Assembly: GCA_037043015.1 (NCBI GenBank)
Contig: CM073321.1
Span: forward strand, 1,059,001 to 1,123,000
Source: Bryum argenteum
Taxonomy: Eukaryota; Streptophyta; Bryopsida; Bryales; Bryaceae
Length of the DNA: 64,000 nucleotides
Direction: 5' to 3'
Numbering within the stretch: position 1 is the stretch's first letter; each line of letters opens with the position of its first letter. The notes beneath the pieces were generated by a model. The model had not been told where the DNA came from, ran no database searches, and was given only the letters and a program-made list of their open reading frames with translations. Below are positions 21,496 to 31,864 of this stretch, in pieces. The translations under genes were made by a program, and so were the position numbers.

Positions 21496-22173
21496 CGCAG
21501 TCGCGAACCGTATTGCTGAGCTGTACACACTACGTGACAGCCACGTAGGATGCAACGTGGACAGGGTAAATCCAGGGTAAAAAAAAGATTCTGTAGATTC
21601 TATTAGACATTCTGAGGCTCAAGGTCTGTCTGACATGTCGTGTCTGTCTGACGTCCGTCTGTGTCTAATAAGACAACCCTGCTTCACAATGACCTATCCC
21701 CCTCAAACATACTATTGCATTTCCCAACTGTCGGAGAAGACAAGATTTGTATTGGAGTGTGTGATTGGCGGATTGCATGTCGTATAGTAGAACAACAGCC
21801 TTCACGTCAAGGATACCAGACCGAGAAGAAAAAAGATGAAGATATGGCACGTCGATGGTAGGTGGCGCTCGAGATGTTCTATACTTATGGACCAGAAAGT
21901 TTCGATACAAATTTGAACTTCCAGGAACTTCGACATCCAACGACAGTAGCATCAGATTCATATGCGGTTGGCAAGCTCATCCAGCTGATTGGTGTGCAAA
22001 ACGAATTCGACGAAGAATTATTCCCGAATTCGACGGTGCGAGAATCATTCCTATCGAATGTGTTATCACTGACCAGGCATGAATTGGAGAAGAGAATGAC
22101 CTGTGGGGAGGTGTTGGGAAAACCGCTTGATGGGAAAATCATATCATATGCTTCTACCGGAGTCTGTATCTAG

Positions 22174-22589
22174 AGAGGACAATGATTAGTATATAATATC
22201 AGTATATCTTCTTGCAATTCATAGACTCCTATGGATGACCATCTCACGTCATTGAGTGCTCATTTAGCCATGTAATTCACAAATTATACTTGCAATATAT
22301 ACAATCTACTTTTTGACATATTGTTCCAGTTTTAATAGATTTTTGCAACTCTTATGATTATGTTCGCTTATGACACTAGTCACATATGTATGTCACCACA
22401 TTTTTTGTGACATGAGTTTCAAACCTCATGGTTGATGTTAGCCTTTTCTTCAAGGGTTCGTGGATTGTTGTAATTTGTTTCATCTTAAATTCTTAATGCT
22501 TCATCTACGTTTGGATAATTTGAACGGAAGAATTTTGGGTAATGTTGGATAGCAAAATGACTTATTCTACTCGGGGGAAGCCTCGAATG
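22174..22589. other. 3' flank of the kinase-like relic
   Basis: AT-rich, no gene seen. Presumably 3' untranslated and intergenic sequence. Confidence 0.4.
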
Positions 22590-23088
22590 TGAGGCGACCC
22601 TGGGTGACCACCGGTCCAGGGGCGAAAATAGGCGACCGCCGGTCAAGCGAGACCGCCGGTCGCCCTGGGCGATCGTCGGTCGCTCATGGGCGATCGTCGG
22701 TTGCTCAGGCGACCGCCGGTCTAGACGAGGCGACCGCCGGTCTAGACGAGGCGACCGCCGGTCTAGACGAGGCGACCGCCGGTCTAGACGAGGCGACCGC
22801 CGGTCTAGACGAGGCGACCGCCGGTCTAGACGAGGCGACCGCCGGTCTAGAGGAGGCGACCGCCGGTCTAGACGAGGCGACCGCCGGTCCAGTCCTACGT
22901 GGCGCAGTCGCGCACCGTAGTGCTGAGTTGTACACACCACGTGGCAGCCACGTAGGATGCAACGTGGACAGGGTAAATCAAGGCTAAAAAAAAGATTCTG
23001 TAGATTCTATTAGACATTCTGAGGCTCAATGTCTGTCTCACATGTCGTGTCTGTCTGACGTCCGACAGTGTCTAATAAGACAACCCCG
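22590..23088. mobile_element. Solo right end of a hAT element of the same family
   Basis: Matches 21370-21681 and 48060-48378 up to the terminal repeat, which here ends CAACCCCG instead of CAACCCTG. No matching left end was found nearby, so it is a truncated copy. Confidence 0.8.
22707..22895. repeat. 21-bp minisatellite of the GCGACCG palindrome, 9 copies
   Basis: The unit AGGCGACCGCCGGTCTAGAC plus G is repeated nine times at 21-base intervals (22707, 22728 and so on to 22875), with one change near 22852. Each unit holds one GACCGCCGGTC palindrome. The open frames over it, rich in DEATAGL or RRSP, are by-products. Confidence 0.95.
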
Positions 23089-23265
23089 GTGGGGCCCCAC
23101 CTCAAATCTAACCGTCGCACAAGTGGGGCCCACCTCAAATCTAATCGTCGCACAAGTGGGGCCCACCCCAAATCCCTCAGTCTCTCTGTGCCGTGGGCGG
23201 GGTTCAAACCCAGGACCTCCTGGCTCCTAACCCACGTCCTTCGCCACCACACCACCTAGGTTGAT
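23089..23265 (-). mobile_element. tRNA-derived SINE, antisense
   Basis: On the minus strand a B-box-like GGTTTGAACCC (23200-23210) follows, at tRNA spacing, a weak A-box-like stretch (TGGTGTGGTGG near 23255). The tail (23089-23165) is two to three repeats of a 33-base unit with GTGGGGCCCACCTCAAATC. No intact tRNA cloverleaf was identified. It abuts the hAT end exactly. Confidence 0.55.
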
Positions 23266-23364
23266 GCATGCACACATATGTTACAATAGTTTACTTATAA
23301 GGAAACTGCCCCATTGGCTATTAATTTGCCTTTTAAAAACGTTTTTTTTTTCATAAAAACATTC

Positions 23365-23417
23365 TGCACTATTTCATGCAGGTATTTTTCCACATGTAGG
23401 AAAAATTTCGAAATTTT

Positions 23418-23457
<40 letters not shown>

Positions 23458-23584
23458 AGGCTTGGGCGTCTTTTTACTGCCCAACAGACTTTGAATATTT
23501 TTCACGATGTAAAAAATTATTATTTTTCAAATTTTTTTATTCTCTATTCCATGCAGATATTTTTCTACATATAGAAAAAAATTC

Positions 23585-23621
<37 letters not shown>

Positions 23622-23930
23622 AGGTTGGGGCGTCTTTTTACTGCCCAGTAGACTTTGAATATTTTTCACAATGAAAGTTTTTTTTTTTCAAAAGTTTTTT
23701 TTTTGCACTATTTCACGCAGGTACGTTTCTACATGTAGAAAAAATTTCGAAATCTTTTGAATTTTTTTTCTTTTGAGGCTTGGGCGTCTTTTTATTGCCT
23801 AGCAGATTTTGAATATTTTTCACGATGTAAAACTTTTTTTATGCTCTATTTTATGCAGGTATTGTCTACATGTAGGAAAAATATAAAAAGAATTTGAGTT
23901 TTTTTTCTTTTGAAGAAGTGAGGATGCCCC
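23365..23930. repeat. Tandem repeat of about 140-175 bp, four copies, poly(T)-rich
   Basis: Units start near 23365, 23540, 23704 and 23841 (TGCACTATTTCATGCAGG-like) and contain CTACATGTAG, AAATTTCGAAAT, a T-run of varied length and GGCGTCTTTTTACTGCC. The T-run length explains the uneven period. Confidence 0.8.
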
Positions 23931-23973
23931 AAAGCATCTTCGTTTTCCATTTTGCATTTTAATCAATGTCACA

Positions 23974-24084
23974 AAAAGATTCAAAAGATTCCCAAAGATT
24001 CCAAAGATTCCAAAGATTCTGGAAGATTCCAAAAATATTCCAAAATTATTTCATAAGATTCCAAAAAGATTCCAAAAAGATTCC
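23974..24084. repeat. (AAAGATTCC)n microsatellite
   Basis: About eleven imperfect copies of AAAGATTCC or AAAAGATTCC. Confidence 0.9.
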
Positions 24085-24252
24085 ATATGTAATGAAATTT
24101 TGTTGATTAGGTCATTATACTACTCAAATCAACAAAAGATATTTTGCAAACTATTGATTTTTACAAAAAGCTCAAAAATCAGTGAATTCGGTCAATGCAG
24201 TGCCTCAAACAACAAAAATCAGTTGATTTTATGTTGATTCGGTCACAGTTTT

Positions 24253-24477
24253 CTAGTAGTGATTGGTACATTTCCCGAGTGTACTTGCCCTAGCTTTACA
24301 AGCATGTACGTCATGTTCAAGTCGCGTGGATCCTATGCTAATTGCAAGCATTTGTACTACATTTACTCTGTGGTTTGTGGTCTTGATTGAGAGAGTGATC
24401 GGTTTGTCCATGCTCCAACTCTTAGCTTCAACGAGATCAGCGACTTCTCCTAGGTGGTATTGTCCAATGTGTTCCAC
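24253..24477 (-). pseudogene. Short coding-like remnant
   Basis: Minus frame with coding-like composition (GEVADLVEAKSWSMDKPI, NVVQMLAISIG), in a different frame from the PHD relic upstream. It may be a downstream exon of that gene or chance. Confidence 0.25.
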
Positions 24478-24689
24478 GCGCTTGATGCTCTTCTAGAGAT
24501 TACGCACGACAACGTAGAGACCTTTAAGTTGATATTGTGGTTTAAACAACATTCCACATTAAAAGTAAAATGTTGCGCCTCTTTTAATATCAAGTCAACT
24601 TATACGTGACTAATCAATATATCTAGCCATACTATTTTATGTCGACTGACATACTTCACACCTCTATAATCACATTCAAATTGTACTCA

Positions 24690-25429
24690 CTAACGGATAT
24701 TGTTATCTTGAATACATTCCTCTACGGCATCTTCCCAAATGGATGGTGATAGTGGAGGGTCGTAGTTATTTGTTGTGTCACGGAACTCTTCCCATGTCTT
24801 GGTCAATTTGGTGTACGTGGTGTTGTCACAACTGAAGCACTTCTAGATCTCTGCAGAGCTTTGGATCTTTAGTATGTAGTCGTCACCTTTGTTGTTCGAT
24901 ACACAACCATTATACCATACCTTCAGGCACGTTCCACAGCTGATCATATTGTAGTGATGGTCGAAGCACCAACTGCAGTACTCTTCCTTGCCAACCTCAT
25001 TCTGCCGAACACAAGTGGAACACGAATTAGACCAGTTGTGAGCATTCATTGATCTGAACGGAAATTGTAACATCAGACAGCAAAACGTCTACAACACATT
25101 CCATTCTGTAACATTCCTACATTTGTCCACTTCTTCTTTGCATAGTCTCCACCGCATTGATAACTGCGAGACACGAGTGCTGCTTAAAGAAAATCTGAAA
25201 CCTGGTATTTCCACAGACGGAACAGTTATAGGTTGGACCATTGAGAGCGACCAAAGCCATACTTAAGAATCTCAGTGTTCTCGTAGCAACGTCATACGAA
25301 AATGAACAATCCGTTGCCACTCTATATACTTATGTAATATGATCTCTCAACCACTCCTTGGTCAGACAATATCTACTTGTCAGAAAAAGATCATGATCTC
25401 CCACGAAGATTTCTACAATTTTCAAGTGC
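24690..25429 (-). pseudogene. PHD-finger-like protein relic with one intron
   Basis: The minus frame upstream of 25121 holds FVGDHDLFLTSRYCLTKEW, an in-frame TAA, then NCSVCGNTRF. A GT-AG intron at 25054-25120 restores the frame into CSTC, YCSWC, SCGTC, WYNGC and, after a TAG at 24846, KCFSCDN. The order CxxC, CxxC, WY.GC, CxxC fits a PHD zinc finger with the usual His replaced (WYNGC for WYHxxC). The TAG sits where PHD fingers often have Trp before the last Cys pair. PHD fingers commonly read histone tails. The ancestor's exact role is unknown. The end is TAG at 24690. Confidence 0.5.
25054..25120 (-). other. Probable 67-bp intron in the PHD relic
   Basis: On the minus strand it begins GTAGGAATG and ends CCGTTCAG. 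Joining the flanks keeps the frame and links two Cys-rich exons. It is near the lower limit of plant intron size. Confidence 0.45.
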
Positions 25430-25674
25430 GCTAGGTCCACAGCGTTGTGCGCCGGCCCCACCAACACGCACTACGTCCATCGCGTTGTGCGTCGGCCCCT
25501 CCAATAGTCCTAGCCGTGGCCACCATGGGGTTCGCTGGGGCAAGCTATTGGTCCGCCGTTACAACAGATGGTGAGCCGGCGCTGGTGGGTGCCCCATTTG
25601 ATTTCTCCCTGCACTTTACCGGCCCACGATTACTGGCGGCGGGTGCCAGGGCTGGTTGCAGGGGATATTTGGAG

Positions 25675-26138
25675 GGTGCCGGCGGTGGATGCGCCGCCCG
25701 TTTGCGGCCACTGCCAGGACTTTGCGGGTGTCGGGAAGAGGTCGTCGTTGCAAGGGACATTTGAAGGGTGGCGGCGGTAGATGCGCGACCCCTTTGACGG
25801 CCACTGCCGGGACTTTGCGGGTGTCGGAGAGGGGTCGTTGTTGCAGTGGACATTTTGAGGGTGTCTGCGGTGGATGCGCGGGCCCTTTGACGGCCACTGC
25901 CGGAACTTTGCAGGTGGCGGAGAGGGGTTGTCGTTGCAGGGGACATTTTGAGGGTGCCGGCGGTGGATGCCCGGGCCCATTGACGGTCATTGCCGGGACT
26001 TTGCGGGTGGCGGGGAGGGGTCGTCGTTGCAGGGGACATTTCAAGGGTGCCGTCGGTGGATGCGCGGCCCCTTTGACGGCCACTGCCGGGACTTTGCAGG
26101 ACTGCCGGGTTCTGAGACGGCTGTTAACCGGGTAATTA
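25675..26138. repeat. 93-bp GC-rich minisatellite, five copies
   Basis: Unit starts at 25675, 25767, 25860, 25953 and 26046. Marker words are GGCGGTGGATGCGC, GGCCACTGCCGGGACTTTGC and GTCGTTGCAGGGGACATTT. Because 93 is a multiple of three, frames of 116-164 codons stay open on both strands; I regard them as non-coding. Confidence 0.9.
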
Positions 26139-26289
26139 CCTAGCCAGTAATCCTTTAGTTACGGGACCAGTAGTCTAGACTTTTTAAGATACCCTAAGTG
26201 AGATTTTGGATGAAATCTTGTAGATGGATGAAATCAGTTAGGGTTTGGAGACCAGTGTGGCGGCTAGCGTTCGGAAGGGGTTTGGGGAG

Positions 26290-26313
26290 CGAGGGCTCTC
26301 TCTCTCTCTCTCT
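26290..26313. repeat. (CT)n microsatellite
   Basis: CTCTCTCTCTCTCTCT run, followed by a GT-rich run near 26340-26380. Confidence 0.9.
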
Positions 26314-26629
26314 CTCAGGAAGTTGGAGCTGGAGCTAGGAGGTGTGTGTCTGAGTGTGTTTGTGACTGTGTGTGTGTGTTGAATAGAAGAGATAACTACT
26401 GCTTCAGACATATATATGGAGGGACCAGAGTGTGGATTGCCACGGGCAGAAGTTATCTGTACTATCATGAGTTTTCAATGAAGTATGTCTGGATTTGTGT
26501 GTAAATGTGTTGAAACGTGATTCTAAGTTTTCCACTCTGGAGCATTGGAGGAATAGGGTTAGAAGGTGGGGTTGATGAGTAGTATTGTTGGAATTGTAGT
26601 ACTATTGTGGTACTGTCTAGGGCTTGTAC

Positions 26630-27195
26630 GAGTAGTGTCCAAGCCAGTTTCAAAGTTGGTTCAGGGCCTGATTCAAGGTCACTTGAGTATCAGTTCGAAG
26701 TCGAAAGTAGGATCAGTCAAGGTCCAGGCTAGTTTTCAGTCCAGTTCAAGATAACTTTGGAATCTAGGGTAAGACCAGCTTTGAATCTAAGACAATTTTA
26801 GGGCTAGGCCAGGACAAGTTTGTGATCCAAGGCAGGACCAGCTTTGAGTCTAGTCCAGTTTCAAGTCTAGACCAGGACCAGTTTAGGGTCCAGGCCAGGA
26901 CCAGTTTGGGGTCCAGGCTATGACAAGTTTGAGGTTCAGGCAAGAACCAATTTGGAGTCTTAGGTAGGATCACTATTGAGTCTAGGACAATTTCTGGTTT
27001 CAACAAGGACCAGCGTGTGGTCCAGACCAGTTTGTGAAACCAGTTTGGGGTCCAGACCAGTTTGTGGGACCAGTTCAGGGACCAGTTTGTGGACCAGTTT
27101 GGGAACCAGTTTGGGGTCTAGACCAGTTTGTGGGACCAGTTGGGGGACTAGTTGGGGGACCAGTTTGGGGACCAGTTCGGAGACTAGAGGGAGGT
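26630..27195 (+). repeat. Degenerate short repeat, GGACCAGTTTGGGG type
   Basis: Variants of GACCAGTTTGGGGTCCAG recur every 15-40 bases across the stretch. The word spills over into the gag reading frame of the retrotransposon below (many ACCAG codon pairs). Possibly the leader or LTR of that element. Confidence 0.6.
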
Positions 27196-28090
27196 CAGTG
27201 GATAAGATAATTGAAGGGGTAGGAAAAATACCACTTTCACATTGGGACCATGCTTAAGTTCGGACCATGTGGCTCTTGCTGCTCACGCCAAAACACTACA
27301 ACCGTGATTGTCTTGAAGCGGTGATAGGCATAGTGACCATATATGGAGCGGCCACGAGGACTTGTAAAATCAGACACCTGTCTACTAAGTTTAGGCAGTT
27401 GGAGGCCAGAAAGTTGATACTCGACGTCGAGGTCTACACGAAGAGCTAAAGACAGCTCTGCAACAGAAAGGGGGATGTTTGCCTATTACTTTGGTAAGCT
27501 TTCATCTCTGACTCATTAATTTTGGGTATCATGCTAAGCAAGAGTAGAAAAAGTTAAAAGACATACAAGGAAAGAACAAAAAATAAAATTACAAATATTA
27601 GAGTTGGAAGAATCAGGGCTAAAACCACCAGAGAACGAACCACCAACAGTGATAGTAAGAACTAGGGAAGCATAGGAATGCACCTAGAGACACTTGTAAG
27701 ACTGAATTGCACTAGAATCTTGCAAGACTCCTAGACTAAAAACAACCTTAAAAACCTAATGGGAAGTACAAATCTAAGTAGAAGCAGTAGCTACTGACGG
27801 ACACAACAAGGACCAGATTGGGGTAGCAGAGGGATGGGCCAGGAACCAGGAGTTTGAAGGACTAGCACGAAGAGGAGCAGAGGAGGGCTAGGAGAGGACT
27901 CTATAGCACCTACCTAGAAAATCACCTGGAGGGGCAGAATCGACTTACTGGAGAAGTCATCAAGACCAGACTATCATTACCAAAGAATCCTTGAAGAAAG
28001 AAGCAGTTACTACACAATCATCCTATGATGAATAGAGGCTACCAAGAAGGCGGCAAGGAGGACATAGCAAGGAGATAAGCAGAAGAGAGG
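27196..28090. other. Leader region of Ty3/gypsy element 1 (no gene)
   Basis: No clear LTR ends or primer-binding site could be found; A/G-rich. Probably 5' leader, by position. Confidence 0.35.
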
Positions 28091-30830
28091 TTGGCCAGAT
28101 TCAAGCTAAGAGAGCAAAGGGCAGCAGTCGAAACAAGGAAGAACATGAAAGGGCAGATTGGCTCGGAGGAGAGCATTGCCAAAGGAAGCATCAGGGACCT
28201 AATCGATATGGACCTGGTGGGAGAAAACTCCAGCCAAGACATGGTGATAGGAGTAAGCAAGAAGACAACATCAAGAAGACCAGATCCTGGACCTAGTTTC
28301 AGGAACTGGCAGGAGGAAGAGGAGATTAGGAGATATGAGGGTCCGGTTCTCACACAAAGGACCAATACAAGACAACTACCGGGACCAGAAACTGAAAATG
28401 CGCAACAATTCTGGCATTCTAATGTAGGAGCGGTGAGTTCAGTCAATAGACACCAGGAGGAAGATAGGAGAGGTGATAGTAGACCACATACACCAATTCC
28501 AGGGAGCCAAAATCCTGAAGAATTGGCAGAGTTAATTGAAACATTAAAGAAGAAGTTGGACTAGATTAGAGCAGAAGATAAGGCATCTGGAGCAGCATTC
28601 TTAGCTTCTGAAAGTATCAGAGCTGAGCCACCTACTCTAAGGAGGCAGACGGTGCACTTTGCACAAGACAAGCTTCAGGAAGCAGTAACTGATGAAGATG
28701 AAGAAGCCAGAGGACAGGTGGAGGAATTCAAGGCGAGACGGAAGGAGAAGAGAGAAGCAGAAAAACAGAGAAGAATCGAGCAGGTCAGAACGGACCAGTA
28801 GATCAGACAAATGGAAGAGTTGGAGCAAGCAACCCAATTTAAGTATTGGCAGGAGGCCCAAAGAAGGGAAGAGGAGAAGAAGGAAGCAAAAAGACTAGAA
28901 CCCATAGATCAGGAGACTCTACGCCAGGAGGCCCTGCGCTTGCGGCAGGAGGCTCAGAGACTAGAGGAGCAACAAAGGCAGACTGAAAGGCTAAAAGCTC
29001 AACAAGAGGCTAGTATACTTTGCTGGCAAGAAGTGCTGCAAAAACAAGAAGCCGAACATGAGGCTCAACAAAAGGCCTCCCAGTGGGTTTGGCCTGGACC
29101 ACCGGAAATACAAGATTGGAGATTTTCTCAAAGGAGTGGTGGAGAAGTATTGGGAGTCCCAATACCCCCTGCTGCTGTTCCAAAGGGGACAGAAGGTAGC
29201 CATGTTCATACTCAAAGGTCACATACTAGTCCGTTGGGAGAAGGAGGAAAGCCAATAATGTATAAAGGTCACTTAACTGGTGATGAATATTTACCAGCAG
29301 TATCAAAGCCAGTGCACTGGCTAGGTGGGGGAGTAGGAGCTCCATCAGCTGGTATTGGGCTTTATAGGCCTGAGATGTCACTAGACACCGGGACAGGAAC
29401 AGACATACAATCGATACCACCGGTGTTTCCTTCTGGTGTACCACTGTACACCAGGGGTGGGACCCGCTCCACTACCAGTGGTGGCGTCCGCCGTACTACC
29501 AATTGTAGGGTTCGCCGTACTACCAGGTTTGGGACCCGCCATACCACCAGTATTAGGCTCTGGTATTCGATGAACAGTGGGCCTAGGAGTATCACCAGTT
29601 TTGACAACGCTCGGCATGGCTCAGAGGAAACCTTTGCCATACACAAAGTCTAGGGAGGGGACGAAACCTGATGCTCATATTGGGCAGTTTGAACGAACGT
29701 TGTGGCATAATGGAGAAGGAGATGAACAAGTAATTATCAACTTACTTGGTACCACCCTCTTGAACAAAGTAGGAGCGTGGTATGAGGACTTCCTGAAGAA
29801 CCATCTCTACTGTTCTTGGGAGGAGGTGAAGGCAGCTTTTAGAAGAAGGTACCGGGATCAGAACAGGGATGAGGCTGTATACAGAGAGCTGAAATCCTTC
29901 AAGCAGGGAGACAAGGAGAAGGTGCACAATTATTATGATCGGTTCATGATGTTGATCAAATGTCTACAGTCAGACTCAGGAGAAGGTTTCAGAATCACCA
30001 ACTTTTGAGTTGGCTTACTAGAGTACATTAAGATCACGACAAGTGTAGGACCTGTACGCAATCTGACAAAATTGGTTGATGTTGCCCTAAGGTGTGGAGA
30101 GAACTGTACTGATTCAAGTGGCAAGCCCACTAAGTTTGAAGTGAGGAGGGTGGAATAAACCAGTAAACCAATCAATGTGGCTAGAAAAGAACCAGTACCG
30201 GAAGCTGCCAGGGTACAATGTGGGTTATGTAAGAAGTTTGGACATGATGACAAGAACTGCTGGTTCAACCCGACAAACCAAAGGGGACAAGGGGCCAAGA
30301 AAGATGGCGAGGAACCAGTGGGGGTGAATGAAGTGTCAGTAGAGAAGTCAACAACAACTTACCAAGGTAACTACAAGACGGGGCACCAGAAACCATTCAC
30401 TTCAAAACCAAGTACCAGTCAACAAACAAGTTTGGGCGATAAACCAGATCTGTGTTATTTATGCCGCGAACATGGACACAGGAGTTGGAACTGCCCCCGA
30501 AAGACTCAATGGGATCAGATTTTAGCAGACAAAGATCTGAAGGCTAAACAACCAGACCACTATGTGAGCAACATGGAGATTGAGTTGTTAGACAACCAGG
30601 AGGAACGAGTGGACGTGACCAGTATGACCAGGGCTGAATGCCAAAAGGCTGGACTACCTCCAATTTACGAGGAATCTAGCGCACCCGAACCTCGGAAGGC
30701 TAGAACTAAGGAGGATTGGAAGGGAGAAGAGCAGATCATAAACCTCATGTTTGATACATTGAAGGAAATTGAGCTTAAGGCGGAGGAAGAAAGAGTTGCA
30801 GAAGAGGCGAGAGAGGCCCTTCAGCCTTAG
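28091..30830 (+). pseudogene. Ty3/gypsy element 1: gag relic
   Basis: The N-terminal part (28091-29653) is one frame with TAG at 28562 and 28799. It is rich in Glu, Gln, Arg and Lys and strongly coiled-coil-like (LRQEAQRLEEQQRQTERLKA). A shifted frame carries the gag core (29577-30008: DAHIGQFERTLWHNGEGDEQ, LNKVGAWYEDFL, FRRRYRDQNRD, VHNYYDRFMML). Two CCHC zinc knuckles follow (CGLCKKFGHDDKNCWF near 30219 and CYLCREHGHRSWNCPR near 30451), which bind genomic RNA in the particle. The region is broken by stops and at least one frameshift. Confidence 0.8.
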
Positions 30831-31022
30831 GCCAATGAAGTCGTTTCAGAAAAGTAGCTGGAAAATGAATGGGCAGGTTTTCCAGATTCACATGCTCTAC
30901 ATTATACAATAAAGACCGCGGGGTCAGCTCCAAGTATACTCCCGAAAAACAGTATCAAACAAGAGAAGGAGGAGCATTTTGCGACAGCGGTAGGCAAACA
31001 AATATTAGCCAGTCCAATCACA

Positions 31023-31864
31023 TTGTCTTTAGGTCAACTCCTGCAGATGGTACCAAACATAACTGAGTTTGTCAAAGACCATGTGTTTTCTCAACTAGGC
31101 CAGCACGAGGATTCTAATTCTGCTCGAACACCAGCTATCAAGCCGATCACTGGTGAAAGAGGTAAGAAAGATCTGATAGCTAGTCTCGCTATTGATGTAG
31201 AGAGGGAATTGCCGGTGCTAGCAGTGCAGATCGGCAACGGTGTACTAGAGAATGTACTTCTAGACGGAGGATTTGGCGTCAATCTTATAAATGACGAAGA
31301 GCGGAAGCACCTGGGATTGAAGGACCCGCAACCCCCCCCCCGTTCAGACTGAGAATGGCAGACCAGACTGTGGTCGAGCCACAGGGCTTGATACGCAATG
31401 TGAGAATTCACATTCATGGTATTCCTTACCTTATTACTTTGACTCTGATTAAAAATAAGGAAGTTATTGCAACCTATAGTATGTTGTTAGGTTGTCCTTG
31501 GTTAATTGATGCTAAAGTTAATCATGATTGGGGCAACAATATGGTCACTATTCGGGACAACAGGACGGTCAAAACAATGTCGGTAAGTCAAAGGAAGGGG
31601 CCAAGACCAAAATTACCGGAAGTGTTGGTATGTTACAACTTTGCAGAAGGTCTTACAGACAAAGAAGAGGCACGGTGGCTGGCTACCAAGCAAGATGTAC
31701 TGGTCATTGGAACAGTAACACTACCTCAAATAAACAAAAACAAAAATGAGGACCAGCCCAAAGAACTAGACCAGGCCGGAGGTGAAGAGAGCCAGACCAG
31801 GCCAGTAGCAAACACCACACCAGAGAAAAGAGCTTGCTGGGGGCACCAGTACGAGCGTACCTAG
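31023..31864 (+). pseudogene. Ty3/gypsy element 1: aspartic protease relic
   Basis: The protease active-site region reads LLDGGFGVNLI, where plant elements usually have DGGSGVN or DSGS. A shift at about 31352 follows a C-run (31329-31338), then RMADQTVVEPQG and LGCPWLIDA, the usual flap and end of plant gypsy proteases. The C-run is a likely indel site. Confidence 0.75.

Larger units (their letters stand above)
15950..21681. mobile_element. Non-autonomous hAT element 1, 5.7 kb
   Basis: The terminal inverted repeats are perfect over at least 20 bases: CAGGGTTGTCTTATTAGACA at the left and its complement at the right. They start CAGGG and are flanked by an exact 8-bp duplication, the hallmark of hAT elements. 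No transposase frame is present. The interior is modular: subterminal GTCTGTCTGA repeats, GCGACCG arrays, four or more copies of module U in both orientations, block D with a nested MITE, and block C. It shares nearly every module with element 2, some of them inverted. Mobilisation would need a transposase from elsewhere. Confidence 0.92.
14895..22173 (+). pseudogene. Protein-kinase-like gene split by a hAT insertion
   Basis: Coding parts are 14895-15949 and 21690-22173, in one frame once the hAT element and one 8-bp duplicate are set aside. Residues 1-210 form an unrecognised N-terminal region (DYTRFAEKACLDWYEEME, MSWEKTALRATF). The kinase fold follows: glycine loop GGHGLVRK (about 213-220), FAAK lysine (238), hinge EAYTYWWNGG (about 279-287) and catalytic loop HNDLSPSNIL (351 on). 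GVCDW stands where DFG is usual. SDSYAVGKLI (near 21957) is the helix F region. Catalytic Asp and Asn are present; HND for HRD and CDW for DFG are departures. In-frame TAA (15891) and TAG (21859) stops also break it. The insertion cuts the Asn codon of HND. ATG choice: first in-frame ATG after the TATA box. Confidence 0.75.

Noticed and set aside
12206-22173. Integrated giant-virus segment
   Set aside because: Intronless kinase-like and RING genes raised the idea, but there is no capsid, polymerase or other viral core gene, and promoters and repeats tie these genes to local hAT elements.
22485-22987. Frames of 130-150 codons with repeated DEATAGL or LDRRSPR
   Set aside because: The 21-bp unit is a multiple of three, so frames stay open by arithmetic; no start context or flanking coding signal.
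23150-23265. A functional tRNA gene
   Set aside because: Only a B-box-like block and a weak A box; no cloverleaf with acceptor stem pairing could be found.
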